The position numbers were made by a program, and so were the translations under genes. Shown one piece after another: positions 26,313 through 36,002 of a stretch of DNA of 64,000 nt. Origin of the DNA: Ferrimonas balearica. Its GTDB lineage: Bacteria > Pseudomonadota > Gammaproteobacteria > Enterobacterales > Shewanellaceae. Numbering within the stretch: the stretch's first letter is position 1; every line of letters begins with the position of its first letter. Location of the stretch: assembly GCF_019802055.1 (NCBI RefSeq), contig NZ_JAHVHW010000012.1:62001-126000 (forward strand), written 5' to 3'. The notes under the pieces were generated by a model. The model worked only from the letters and a program-made list of their open reading frames with translations, was not told the DNA's origin and did no database searches.

Positions 26313-27458
26313 TTACAGACCTTGAGCGGCCTGGTTCAACATCGCCTGAACCTGGGTCAGGATCGCTTCGGTGGTTTTGGCGTCATGTCCACTGACTTTG
26401 GGGGTGTGGATATGGCCCACCGGAACCCGGCTGCCCAGTAACTCTTTGAGCAGAATGCTGCGGTAGCTGATCTCGTTGGACAGATAGCCGCCACCGGAGC
26501 CCTCCACCGAGACCTGGTCGGTCAGTGACGCCAGATTGGCGGCATCCCGGACGCCGTTCAGCGTCTTCACCGTGTGGTTGTCGACAATGCTGAACGCCCC
26601 CGGCGCCTGCTGCATCGACGCGACCGGCAGGCTGAACTCCACAAACTCGGGGCCGTTGAGCGGGGCACCATTGAGCTTGGGCGGAAGCGGGTTCTGGGCA
26701 TTGGCGCCAGTCAGAACATTGCGGTTATCCGGCGCGGTGGCGCTGCGATTGCGACCGGGGAAACGCTCCAGATCAAACTGCTCCCGGCCCATGGATACGG
26801 TGGCCACCAGGCTGATCTTGTTTTCCCGCAGGTAGGGCGTGAGTAGCGCTTCCACGATGCCCTTGTCGAAATCCTCGAACCGTACCGGGATCATCGCCGT
26901 TTCCACCTGCACCTTACGCCCATTGACGGTCCAGCGTCGGCCATCCAGCGCCAGAGCTACCACCCCGGAGGGGTTGGACTGGGCGATGTCCCGATCCAGC
27001 AGGAAGGGATCGAAGCCGGTCAGCAGGATACGGATCTCGCTGTCGTCATCAAACTGGATGTCACTCATCCCCCGGGACGCCTTCTCCAACGTACTGAGCA
27101 GAATGGTGCGCTGCCACTCCGCCATGCGGAAGGCGGGCTCATTCTGTTTCAACGCTTTGCGGGCGCTCAGGCGGGCCCAGTAGAGGCTGCGGTCATCCAG
27201 GTGGCCCGCCTGCACATCGGCGACGGCCGCGCGCCACAGAGCCTGGCCATCTTCCGCCACCTTGTTGGTGACCGTCAGCTCATTGCCATCGGTCTGGTAG
27301 CGGAGGGTCAGGGCGCTGACCTGGTTCTGATAACGCTGAGTCACTTCGTTGCCAAGGGTGGCTTCCGCCACCGGCAGACGCTGCTCCTCGACGTCCAGAG
27401 CGGCGGCGAGTGAGGTGGCGCTGAAAAGGGTCAGTGCGAGGGCGGTGAGGGGCTTCAT
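26313..27458 (-). CDS. Secreted pyroglutamyl-peptidase (C15)-like protein, nucleophile Cys replaced by Ser
   Basis: The 381-aa protein has a signal peptide (about residues 1-20) and an unrecognised helical region. From residue 143 a C15-like fold begins: ILLTGFDPF (144-152), LERFPGRNRSATAPDN with Glu231, YLSNEISYR (325-333) and GHIHTP with His351. In pyroglutamyl peptidase I these positions hold the Glu-Cys-His triad, with Cys in the yxCN motif. Here the motif reads LSN, so Ser327 takes the place of Cys. The protein may be a serine-type variant or a pseudoenzyme. Known C15 enzymes are cytosolic and about 215 aa, so the signal peptide and long N-terminal region are also unusual. AAGGAA precedes the ATG. 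Confidence 0.75.
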   Translation of the reverse strand: MKPLTALALTLFSATSLAAALDVEEQRLPVAEATLGNEVTQRYQNQVSALTLRYQTDGNELTVTNKVAEDGQALWRAAVADVQAGHLDDRSLYWARLSARKALKQNEPAFRMAEWQRTILLSTLEKASRGMSDIQFDDDSEIRILLTGFDPFLLDRDIAQSNPSGVVALALDGRRWTVNGRKVQVETAMIPVRFEDFDKGIVEALLTPYLRENKISLVATVSMGREQFDLERFPGRNRSATAPDNRNVLTGANAQNPLPPKLNGAPLNGPEFVEFSLPVASMQQAPGAFSIVDNHTVKTLNGVRDAANLASLTDQVSVEGSGGGYLSNEISYRSILLKELLGSRVPVGHIHTPKVSGHDAKTTEAILTQVQAMLNQAAQGL

Positions 27459-27534
27459 GGCATTCCTTGTCCTGGCTCCAGAGGGTGTTCTGAGGTTACC
27501 CCATGGGACGCCAGGACGAAAGATGCCTGGGCCC

Positions 27535-27774
27535 TCATTGTCCCGTTAATCCATTGAGATAGTGGAGAATTGCTTTTATGGCGTGATGCTTCTGTGGGGC
27601 TTCTCCCGGGGCCAGTTCCAACGGCTGCTTAACGTGCATGCCGGTTTCATCCTCGGCGATATGAAGCCAGTCAGGGTGCCAGTAGAAACTGTGCCCATCC
27701 TGAGTCATCCAGTTGTGGACGCCGCAGTTCTCACCCCGGTAGTTGATGTCGTGAGCCTGGTAGAGATCGCTCAT
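27535..27774 (-). CDS. Small conserved-looking hypothetical protein
   Basis: The product is 79 aa, rich in His and Trp (HNWMTQDGHSFYWHPDWLH at about residues 20-38), soluble and without a signal. A strong AGGAGG lies before the ATG, which supports translation. No family is recognised. The aromatic and histidine spacing could bind a metal, but there is no clear motif. Confidence 0.65.
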   Translation of the reverse strand: MSDLYQAHDINYRGENCGVHNWMTQDGHSFYWHPDWLHIAEDETGMHVKQPLELAPGEAPQKHHAIKAILHYLNGLTGQ

Positions 27775-27913
27775 GCGCCCTCCTGCTTACTGCTCGACCT
27801 AGCGTCGATGGTTCAGTGTAGTCGCGGCATAAGCAATGCCGATGACTGATTCCGCTTTGGCTATTTCCCGTCGCCGGGGCACCGCTGCTATTTTGTAGAC
27901 CTCTCAAGTTGTT

Positions 27914-29125
27914 ATGAGTTTCCCCTCCATGATTGAACCGGGTACCCCCGAGTATCGGTCCGCCACCCGTGCCCTGGCCCTGGGCTCTCTTCTGGTGTTT
28001 GCCAATCTCTATCTGTTCCAGCCGTTGCTGCCGACCCTGGTGCAGCAGTTCGCGATGCCGGCCACTGCCGTTAATGGCATCCATGCGGCAACCACGCTCG
28101 GTCTGGCTATCGGTCTGTTGCCCTGGGCACTGGTGTCGGAACGGTGGGGACGTCGACCGGTGTTGCTGCTCAGCTTGATTTTGATCCCCCTGGTGGGGCT
28201 GGCACAACTGGGGGTGACTGCGCTGTGGCCCCTGATTCTGTTGCGGCTGCTGATGGGAGTGGCGCTGGCGGGATTTGTCGCGGTGGCAGTGGCCTATATG
28301 GCGGAAGAGTTTTCGCCGGTTGCGCTGGCTCTGGCGGTGGGGGCTTACGTGGCGGCGAACTCTCTGGGCGGCATTCTGGGACGGATCTACGGTGGTTTTG
28401 TCGGGGATTCGCTGGGTTGGAAAACTGCGGCGCTGTTGTTGGCGCTGGTGACGATGGCGGGCGCCATCTGGGTGTGGCGCGCCCTGCCTCCCGCGCGGGG
28501 ATTCGTCCCCTCGGTGGCGCGCTGGCGCAGTGAAGTGAGCACCGCTCTGAGTCATCTGATGACGCCAAAGCTGTGGCTGGCGATGGTTATTGGTGGCCTG
28601 AACTTTGCGCTGTTCGTCAATCAGTTCACCGTGATGGGCTTCCGATTGGTTGCCCCACCCCATGAGCTGCCGGTTGCGGTGGCCTCCCTAATCTTCCTCT
28701 GCTATCTGAGCGGCACCCTGACCTCCCGCTTAAGCGGACCCTGGAGTTTGCGCTTTGGGTCGCTGTCCGGCATGGCGCTGGGTACGGTGATCGCCATGAT
28801 CGGCGTGGTGGTGGCGCGGCTGGAACTGCTCTGGGCCATGGTGCTGGGGCTGTTGCTGATCAGTGCCGGAGCCTTTCTGGTTCATGCCCTGGCATATGGC
28901 TGGGTCAGCCAGCATGCGGAAAAGGCGAAGGCCAGTGCCACTGCGCTTTACCTGGTGCATTACTACCTGGGCGCCAGCCTGGGGGGATTCTGGTTGTTGT
29001 ACTGCTTTGAGCAAGGCAACTGGGACGGCGTGATGGGGGGAAGCGCACTGCTGTACGCCTTGCAGTTTATGGCCCTGGCGGGGCTCTATAAACGTCGAAC
29101 AACGGTGGTCGCCGAGGCGGTGTGA
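27914..29125 (+). CDS. MFS transporter (YnfM/arabinose-efflux-like)
   Basis: The 403-aa product has twelve predicted helices. The cytoplasmic motif LVSERWGRRPVLLLS between helices 2 and 3 is the MFS signature. The second half is typical of drug or sugar efflux carriers. The substrate is not known. The start is uncertain because neither the ATG at 27914 nor the one at 27929 has a clear ribosome site. It ends at a terminator shared with metK. Confidence 0.9.
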   Translation: MSFPSMIEPGTPEYRSATRALALGSLLVFANLYLFQPLLPTLVQQFAMPATAVNGIHAATTLGLAIGLLPWALVSERWGRRPVLLLSLILIPLVGLAQLGVTALWPLILLRLLMGVALAGFVAVAVAYMAEEFSPVALALAVGAYVAANSLGGILGRIYGGFVGDSLGWKTAALLLALVTMAGAIWVWRALPPARGFVPSVARWRSEVSTALSHLMTPKLWLAMVIGGLNFALFVNQFTVMGFRLVAPPHELPVAVASLIFLCYLSGTLTSRLSGPWSLRFGSLSGMALGTVIAMIGVVVARLELLWAMVLGLLLISAGAFLVHALAYGWVSQHAEKAKASATALYLVHYYLGASLGGFWLLYCFEQGNWDGVMGGSALLYALQFMALAGLYKRRTTVVAEAV

Positions 29126-29153
29126 GCTTTCGGTTTCAGGAGCTTATAAAAGC

Positions 29154-29180
29154 AAAAAGCCCCGCATTGCGGGGCTTTTT
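29154..29180. terminator. Bidirectional terminator between the MFS gene and metK
   Basis: AAAGCCCCGC and GCGGGGCTTT around a short loop carry A/T runs on both sides and serve both converging genes. Confidence 0.88.
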
Positions 29181-29198
29181 CTGTCGCGATACCGGGTC

Positions 29199-30350
<1,152 letters not shown>

Positions 30351-30379
30351 AGCAAATTCTCTCGTCTATCTATACTGAA

Positions 30380-30411
30380 AAACGTGTAGAGGCTTCTACA
30401 TCTGGACGGCT
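30380..30411 (-). promoter_or_regulatory. MetJ operator of metK (four tandem boxes)
   Basis: On the minus strand four consecutive 8-mers read AGCCGTCC, AGATGTAG, AAGCCTCT and ACACGTTT, each a degenerate match to AGACGTCT. MetJ binds arrays of weak boxes cooperatively, as at E. coli met promoters. They sit just upstream of the metK ATG, where a promoter or start site would be covered. Confidence 0.75.
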
Positions 30412-30613
30412 ATTTTAGGGATTTTTCCCGCCAATACCAGTGCGGCGGATCAAAACTTCCGCACCTCACCGTCATACCCCTGTTGGAGTTTGAGTCTAGT
30501 CTGTGTGGAGCGCGCTAGATTTTGCCAAACAAAGGGGGTATAACTGCGCGCCGCGGCGTCAGGCCGACGATGATTGTGTTTGATTTTGAGGCTTTATGGT
30601 TCTAGAGGCATAA

Positions 30614-30711
30614 GCCGTGTGGGCGTTTACCCCCACACGGCACTGGAAAAGAATATGACTGTTATTGCTCATCTCCCCTCCCCTCTTTGGGGTGGACAAC
30701 CGCGGTTGTCC
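30614..30711 (+). other. Structured leader of speE (two strong hairpins)
   Basis: A 10-bp stem GCCGTGTGGG/CCCACACGGC lies at 30614-30641. A perfect 18-nt palindrome, GGACAACC-GC-GGTTGTCC in effect, lies at 30694-30711. No T run follows either, so they are not plain terminators. The 425-bp gap between metK and speE otherwise holds the MetJ boxes and no gene I can support with confidence. A regulatory leader is inferred. Confidence 0.5.
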
Positions 30712-30840
30712 GCACCTCCTGCGCCCTCGCTTCGCAAGCTTTCTTCGACTGACCATGCTTTCACGACCGGTTTGTTTCCCGTCGTTACTGTGATTCGTTT
30801 TCGCCCTGACGGGCGGCAGTTAGGAGAAATTTCCCAATGA
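30655..30840 (+). CDS. Possible upstream ORF (61 aa) coupled to speE
   Basis: An ATG at 30655 with GGAAAAG before it opens a 61-codon frame whose TGA overlaps the speE ATG as ATGA, the arrangement used for translational coupling. Codon use (many CTT, TCT, CCT) differs from the neighbouring genes and no protein family is recognised. It may be a regulatory leader ORF or chance. Confidence 0.3.
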   Translation: MTVIAHLPSPLWGGQPRLSAPPAPSLRKLSSTDHAFTTGLFPVVTVIRFRPDGRQLGEISQ

Positions 30841-31697
30841 GCGAGACCCGCTACCTGGAAACCCTTTACCCCTCTTACGGTCAGTCTTTCGAGATGGAAG
30901 AGGTGTTGTTCCGCGCGCCGACTGAGCACCAGGAACTGATCATTTTCAAAAATGAACGGTTCGGTCGGGTCATGGCGTTGGATGGCGTTATCCAAACCAC
31001 CGAAGCTGACGAGTTCATCTATCACGAGATGCTGACTCACGTGCCGATCCTGGCTCATGGCAATGCCAAGCGTGTGCTGATCATCGGTGGTGGTGACGGC
31101 GGCATTCTCCGTGAAGTGCTGCGTCATGAAGCCGTAGAGCATGTCACTCAGGTGGAGATCGACGCCCAGGTGATCGAGATGTGCAAGCAGTACCTGCCGA
31201 ACCACAGCAATGGGGCATTCGATAACCCCCGCGCCAACATCGTGATCAGCGATGGCAAAGCGTTCGTGATGAACTGCACCGAGAAGTTCGATGTGATCAT
31301 CTCCGATTGCACCGACCCCATCGGTCCGGGTGAAGCCCTGTTTGAGTCCGATTTCTACCGTGGCTGCAAAAACTGCCTGACCGAAGGCGGTGTGTTTGTG
31401 GCTCAGAACGGTGTGCCCTTTATGCAGCCGGACGAAGCGGAAACCACCAAGGCCCGTCTGAAGCCCTTCTTTGCGGATCGCACCTTCTACTGTGCGCCGG
31501 TGCCGACCTACATCGGTGGTGTGATGTCCCTGGCCTGGGCCTCCGACAACGCCGAACTGCGTCAGTTGCCGACCGATGTGATCGCCGAGCGTTTCGCCAA
31601 GGCCGGTTTCAAAACCCGCTACTACACCCCCGCGGTGCACACCGGCGCCTTCGCGCTGCCCCAATTCCTGATCGATCGCCTTGAGGCGGTGGAATAA
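30837..31697 (+). CDS. speE: Spermidine synthase
   Basis: SpeE transfers aminopropyl from decarboxylated SAM to putrescine. [14 protein letters not shown] (about residues 84-97) is the cofactor loop, and [14 protein letters not shown] carries the catalytic aspartates. The 286 aa are close to E. coli's 288. AGGAG lies 8 nt before the ATG. The speA start lies 15 bp beyond the stop, so they form an operon going from arginine towards polyamines. Confidence 0.97.
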   Translation: MSETRYLETLYPSYGQSFEMEEVLFRAPTEHQELIIFKNERFGRVMALDGVIQTTEADEFIYHEMLTHVPILAHGNAKRVLIIGGGDGGILREVLRHEAVEHVTQVEIDAQVIEMCKQYLPNHSNGAFDNPRANIVISDGKAFVMNCTEKFDVIISDCTDPIGPGEALFESDFYRGCKNCLTEGGVFVAQNGVPFMQPDEAETTKARLKPFFADRTFYCAPVPTYIGGVMSLAWASDNAELRQLPTDVIAERFAKAGFKTRYYTPAVHTGAFALPQFLIDRLEAVE

Positions 31698-31712
31698 CTG
31701 AGGGTTCCGGCA

Positions 31713-33614
31713 TTGAACTGGACCGTAGACGACGCACTCAACCTGTACAACGTGCCCTACTGGGGCCGTGGGTACTTCCACATCAATGAGCAGGGTCAAG
31801 TGGTGGTTCGCCCCGACCGTCAGGCGCCGGAGCAGAGCATCAATCTGGCCGAGCTGACGGACACCCTGGTCAAACGTAACGGCGCCAAGCTGCCGCTGCT
31901 GGTGCGTTTCCCCGATATCCTGCACAGCCAGGTGAAGGGGCTGTGCGGCGCATTCCGCACTGCCATCAGCGATTACGGCTACAAGGGCGACTATCTGGCG
32001 GTTTACCCCATCAAGGTGAACCAGCAGCGCAGCGTTGTGACTGAGCTGATCGCCGGTGGCCGTGAACAACTGGGTCTGGAAGCCGGTTCCAAAGGGGAAC
32101 TGATGGCGGTGTTGGCGATGGCGCAGGACGCCGCGTCGGTGATCGTCTGTAACGGCTATAAGGATCGCGAGTATGTCCGTCTGGCCCTGTTCGGTCAGAA
32201 GATGGGCTACGAGGTCTATCTGGTCATTGAGAAGATGTCCGAGCTGGACCTGGTGCTGGAAGAGGGCCGTAAGCTGGGGGTGATCCCCCGTCTTGGTGTC
32301 CGTGCCCGTCTGGCCAGTCAGGGTAAGGGCAAGTGGCAGTCCTCCGGTGGTGAAAAGTCCAAGTTTGGTCTTTCTGCGGCGCAGATCCTGAAGCTGGTGG
32401 AGCGCCTGCGCGCTGAGAACCAGCTGGATTGTCTGCAACTGCTGCACTTCCACCTGGGTAGCCAGATGTCCAACATCCGCGACATCCAGAAAGGGCTGAC
32501 CGAATGCGGCCGCTTCTATATGGAGCTGCGCAAGATCGGCGCACCCATCTCCATCGTGGATGTGGGTGGTGGCCTGGGTGTGGACTACGAGGGAACCCGC
32601 AGTCAGAGCAGCTGCTCGGTGAACTACTCGCTGCAGGAGTACGCCAACAACGTGGTGTACGCCATCGGCGATGTGTGCCGTCAGTACCAGCTGCCTCACC
32701 CTCGGCTGATCTCCGAATCCGGTCGCGCCATGACCGCCCACCACGCCGTGTTGATTGCGGATGTGATCGGGGTTGAGGCGTACCAGCCGGAGGAGGATCT
32801 GGCCGCTCCCGGACCGGGCGCCCCGCTGGTGTTGAACAACATGTGGCAGACCCTGAAAGAGGTGCAGGCGCATACCGACCTGCGCGCTCTGGGCGAGATC
32901 TTCCACGATACCCACAACGATCTGGCCGACGTACACGCCAAGTACAACTACGGCTTGCTGGACCTGGCGCAGCGCGCCTGGGCCGAGCAGGTTCACCTGG
33001 CGGTGTGTCACCAGGTAGCGCAGAAACTGACCCCGAAAAACCGGGCGCACCGGCCCATCATTGATGAGCTCAATGAGAAGCTGGCGGACAAGTTCTTCGT
33101 GAACTTCTCCCTGTTCCAGTCTCTGCCGGATGCCTGGGGCATCGATCAGGTGTTCCCGGTACTGCCGCTGTCCGGTCTGGACAAGAAGCCGGATCGTCGT
33201 GCGGTGATTCTGGACATCACCTGCGACTCCGATGGCACCATCGATCAATACGTGGATGGCCAGGGGATCGAAACCACCCTGCCGATGCCGGCCTGGAAGG
33301 CGGAAACGCCGTACCACATCGGCTTCTTTATGGTGGGCGCCTACCAGGAGATCCTGGGGGACATGCACAACCTGTTTGCCGACACCGAAGTGGTGGATGT
33401 GCGTCTGGATGCGGAAGGCCAGTGGCAACTGGTGGACCAGGTTGAGGGCACCACCGTGGCGGAAGTGATGGAGTACGTGAACTTGGACCCGAAAGTGATC
33501 CTGGCGCGCTACCAGTCCCGCCTGGATGCTCGTGACCTGGATGCCGACACTCGTACCGCCATTCTGGCGGAACTGGAGGCGGGTCTTCAGGGTTACACCT
33601 ACCTGGAACCCTGA
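31713..33614 (+). CDS. speA: Biosynthetic arginine decarboxylase
   Basis: The PLP enzyme converts arginine to agmatine, the first step to putrescine. YPIKVNQ (about residues 95-101) holds the PLP lysine, HFHLGSQM and [13 protein letters not shown] bind the cofactor, and DITCDSDG carries the catalytic cysteine. The length is 633 aa. The first codon is TTG at 31713, with GAGGG at suitable distance; no closer ATG exists. The N-terminus is about 25 residues shorter than in E. coli. Confidence 0.97.
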   Translation: MNWTVDDALNLYNVPYWGRGYFHINEQGQVVVRPDRQAPEQSINLAELTDTLVKRNGAKLPLLVRFPDILHSQVKGLCGAFRTAISDYGYKGDYLAVYPIKVNQQRSVVTELIAGGREQLGLEAGSKGELMAVLAMAQDAASVIVCNGYKDREYVRLALFGQKMGYEVYLVIEKMSELDLVLEEGRKLGVIPRLGVRARLASQGKGKWQSSGGEKSKFGLSAAQILKLVERLRAENQLDCLQLLHFHLGSQMSNIRDIQKGLTECGRFYMELRKIGAPISIVDVGGGLGVDYEGTRSQSSCSVNYSLQEYANNVVYAIGDVCRQYQLPHPRLISESGRAMTAHHAVLIADVIGVEAYQPEEDLAAPGPGAPLVLNNMWQTLKEVQAHTDLRALGEIFHDTHNDLADVHAKYNYGLLDLAQRAWAEQVHLAVCHQVAQKLTPKNRAHRPIIDELNEKLADKFFVNFSLFQSLPDAWGIDQVFPVLPLSGLDKKPDRRAVILDITCDSDGTIDQYVDGQGIETTLPMPAWKAETPYHIGFFMVGAYQEILGDMHNLFADTEVVDVRLDAEGQWQLVDQVEGTTVAEVMEYVNLDPKVILARYQSRLDARDLDADTRTAILAELEAGLQGYTYLEP

Positions 33615-33630
33615 GCGTCGTCGCATTCAT

Positions 33631-33659
33631 AAAAAAAGGCCCCGAACGGGGCCTTTTTT
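33631..33659 (+). terminator. Terminator of the speE-speA operon
   Basis: AAAGGCCCCG and CGGGGCCTTT around a 2-nt loop are followed by a T run. Confidence 0.88.
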
Positions 33660-33709
33660 GTTGTCAGTCTTAAACCACTTCCTATGGAGGTGGTGAGCGC
33701 TTGTCTGGA

Positions 33710-34462
33710 TCAGTCCGCCAGTTCGCGTTCGATCTGGTTGTCAGGCTGCTGACGCATGCGGGAAAACGCCGCGACAAATTCGGCTCTTGGGGTAATGAAG
33801 GCATCGGTAGAGTAGAGGGCACCCGCCTCGTAGTGATTGACCTCCAGACGCACGGTACCACGCATCTTGTCAGCCATAGCATCATCAACCTTAAGGGTCA
33901 GAGTGCCGTTGGTGTCGATACGACCCAACTCCTCGGAATCGCCATTGGATTTCACCATGGTGAACACGGATTCACAGTTCATATGGGCGGCTTCGCAGCT
34001 TTGCGGTGCGTCCCAGGTGTGGTTTTCCAGTGTTATTGTGGTTTCGTTGCTTTCATCATCTTTACTGACAACGAAATTCAGCGATCCGCTGCCGTTGTTG
34101 TGCGCCTGATCTACCGCCAGTTCACCGCTGATTACGGCCACATCGTGCGGTGTCGCATCATCGCTATAGCGCAATTCGCAGCTGATGGCGGGCAGTTCCG
34201 GATCCAGGCAGGTGGCCGCCAGATCTTCGGCGCGCCAGTCAAAGCTGTCAGCCAACTGGGCCAGATTGGGCTCCAGGGGCAGGCAGCCAAAGTCGACGGC
34301 AATCTCATCCGGCTGACATTGTGTCATCGAGGTAACAGGAGCAGCACTCTGCTCGGCTGAAGTGATGTTGGTCTGAGCCTGGGTTCTGGCGGAGTGGTCA
34401 TCGGAGCTGCCACAGGCAGCCAGGCTCATCAATATGGCAACGGCGGTGATGGTACGAAGCAT
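33710..34462 (-). CDS. Hypothetical lipoprotein
   Basis: The 250-aa product has a signal peptide and lipobox LAAC (Cys17), followed by a Ser/Asp linker. The body holds several cysteines that could form disulfides (for example MTQCQPDEIAVDFGCLP and AATCLDPELPAISCEL) and a predicted beta-rich domain. I do not recognise the family. It stands alone between the speA terminator and a long gap. Confidence 0.7.
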   Translation of the reverse strand: MLRTITAVAILMSLAACGSSDDHSARTQAQTNITSAEQSAAPVTSMTQCQPDEIAVDFGCLPLEPNLAQLADSFDWRAEDLAATCLDPELPAISCELRYSDDATPHDVAVISGELAVDQAHNNGSGSLNFVVSKDDESNETTITLENHTWDAPQSCEAAHMNCESVFTMVKSNGDSEELGRIDTNGTLTLKVDDAMADKMRGTVRLEVNHYEAGALYSTDAFITPRAEFVAAFSRMRQQPDNQIERELAD

Positions 34463-35020
34463 TATCTCGTTATTCTCACTGTCACTGGGCTACTCTAAGC
34501 CCTGACCGACTGTCGTTTGACAGAGGGTCTGAAATTCACAAAAAGGCTATGGTCGGCGGTCAGGCAAGGGGAACGATGTGTTCAGGGCCTGAAGCGTTGG
34601 CAAACACGCTAACTGCAGCAGTTCGGCTTGAAGAAAAACGCAAAAGTGATGATGGGGTGACGGAGGAAGCCCTGTGTTGATTCAATAGCCATTACGATCC
34701 CTAAAAGAGTGTCTCAACGCTGACGATCTCGGCAAACTCCAACCCTTCCATCGGGTTACTGTGGGCATCGATTTTTCGGGAAAGCCCATCTCCGGGTTTG
34801 TCGCTTATCGCTGGCGCGGTATGCCGTGAATAAGGTTCATGGCGATTATACACATTGGCGACTTATTGGCCAGCGCTTCTGTTCAAAACGTGAGCTGTAC
34901 AGTTATTGCTCGCAACCTGTTGACTCACCGAGTGAACACTTTGTGAATTTTGGACACTCTTGCATCTCGGGGAGTTGAACTAGGGTTAGGTCACGATATC
35001 TGCGCAAGGAGGCGGAGTGT
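34463..35020. other. Intergenic region without recognised gene
   Basis: These 558 bp hold no ORF I can support, no RNA gene I recognise and no terminator. The last part contains the promoter-proximal sequence of the ligase gene. The sequence is AT-richer than its neighbours near 34850-34990. It could hide a small RNA; a covariance search would tell. Confidence 0.5.
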
Positions 35021-35863
35021 ATGACGTCGACAATTTCCCTGAGCAGAGTGGCGGCATTCTGCTGCTGCTTTCCCCACACCCTCTATGCGAACGGACCGGA
35101 CCTGATGCTGGCTCAACCCTATCAGGCAGTGCCATCTCTCTCCCCTTACCTCGTCAGTGAAAAGTATGACGGCATGCGGGCCTATTGGGATGGCACAGGG
35201 TTGCTCAGTCGCGGTGGGCGGCCGATTGTGGCTCCCGCCTGGTTTACCCGGGGCTGGCCCAGCCACCCCCTTGATGGTGAGTTATGGCTGGGACGCGGTC
35301 AATTTCAATCCCTGATGCGGATTGTCCGGGACCAGATACCCGATGAACCGGCGTGGCGGCAGGTACAGTATCGGGTGTTTGATCGTCCCGATCTGCTGCA
35401 CCCTTTTGCGCTCCGTTATCAGGCCATGCGCTTGACCATTGAATCGCTGGCGTTACCCCATCTGGTGGCGGTCAGGCAATTCCGGGTCAGGGATCATCAA
35501 CAGTTGGCGGAGCGGTTGGCTGAAGTGGTGGATGCCGGTGGTGAGGGGTTGATTCTGCGCCATCAGGATGGGCGCTACCGAGCCGGCCGAGACCCCGGAA
35601 TGCTCAAATTAAAGCCCCGGTGGGATGGGGAAGCCCGAGTGGTTGGCTATCTGCCCGGCAACGGGCGCCTGCAAGGGATGATGGGGGCGTTAATTGTGGA
35701 AGATCCTGAGGGGCGCAGGTTTCGGCTTGGCAGCGGTTTTTCCGATGAGGAGCGTCGTCAGCCACCGCCCATCGGCTCGGTGGTGACCTACAGTTACAAT
35801 GGCCGTACAGACGCTGGCCTGCCTCGCTTTGCCCGGTTTGAACGACGGTTTCTGGGCCTGTAA
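35021..35863 (+). CDS. ATP-dependent DNA ligase, LigE type, periplasmic
   Basis: The enzyme seals nicks using ATP. The catalytic motif I is SEKYDGMR with Lys48, motif IV is EGLILR and motif V is MLKLKPR. The C-terminal OB part (VGYLPGNGRLQGMMGALIV) is short, giving the 280-aa minimal ligase of the LigE family. The first 24 residues look like a signal peptide, as in other LigE proteins that act outside the cytoplasm. The suggested role is repair or uptake of DNA in the periplasm. AAGGAGG lies before the ATG. EndA, also in this window, would act on DNA in the same compartment. Confidence 0.9.
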   Translation: MTSTISLSRVAAFCCCFPHTLYANGPDLMLAQPYQAVPSLSPYLVSEKYDGMRAYWDGTGLLSRGGRPIVAPAWFTRGWPSHPLDGELWLGRGQFQSLMRIVRDQIPDEPAWRQVQYRVFDRPDLLHPFALRYQAMRLTIESLALPHLVAVRQFRVRDHQQLAERLAEVVDAGGEGLILRHQDGRYRAGRDPGMLKLKPRWDGEARVVGYLPGNGRLQGMMGALIVEDPEGRRFRLGSGFSDEERRQPPPIGSVVTYSYNGRTDAGLPRFARFERRFLGL

Positions 35864-36002
35864 CGGGCCAGGCTGACGCAGAACAAATTTTGCCAGTTCT
35901 GCCCTCTAGCCAGTGTTTTTTCGCGTGAGATTTGCGTCCGGAGGCGCAAGCGTTGAAAATATGCCCCGCCTCAATCCTATTACCTCTGAACCAGGAGCCA
36001 AG

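Noticed and set aside
30351-30420. SAM riboswitch before metK
   Set aside because: The short leader fits a row of MetJ boxes and has no aptamer fold.
30669-33626. 985-codon open frame on the minus strand across speE and speA
   Set aside because: It is the reverse-strand shadow of two clear genes. The His/Gln/Val-rich composition with no domain is typical for such shadows at high GC.
34850-35020. Small gene in the gap before the ligase gene
   Set aside because: No frame with both a ribosome site and a sensible protein was found.
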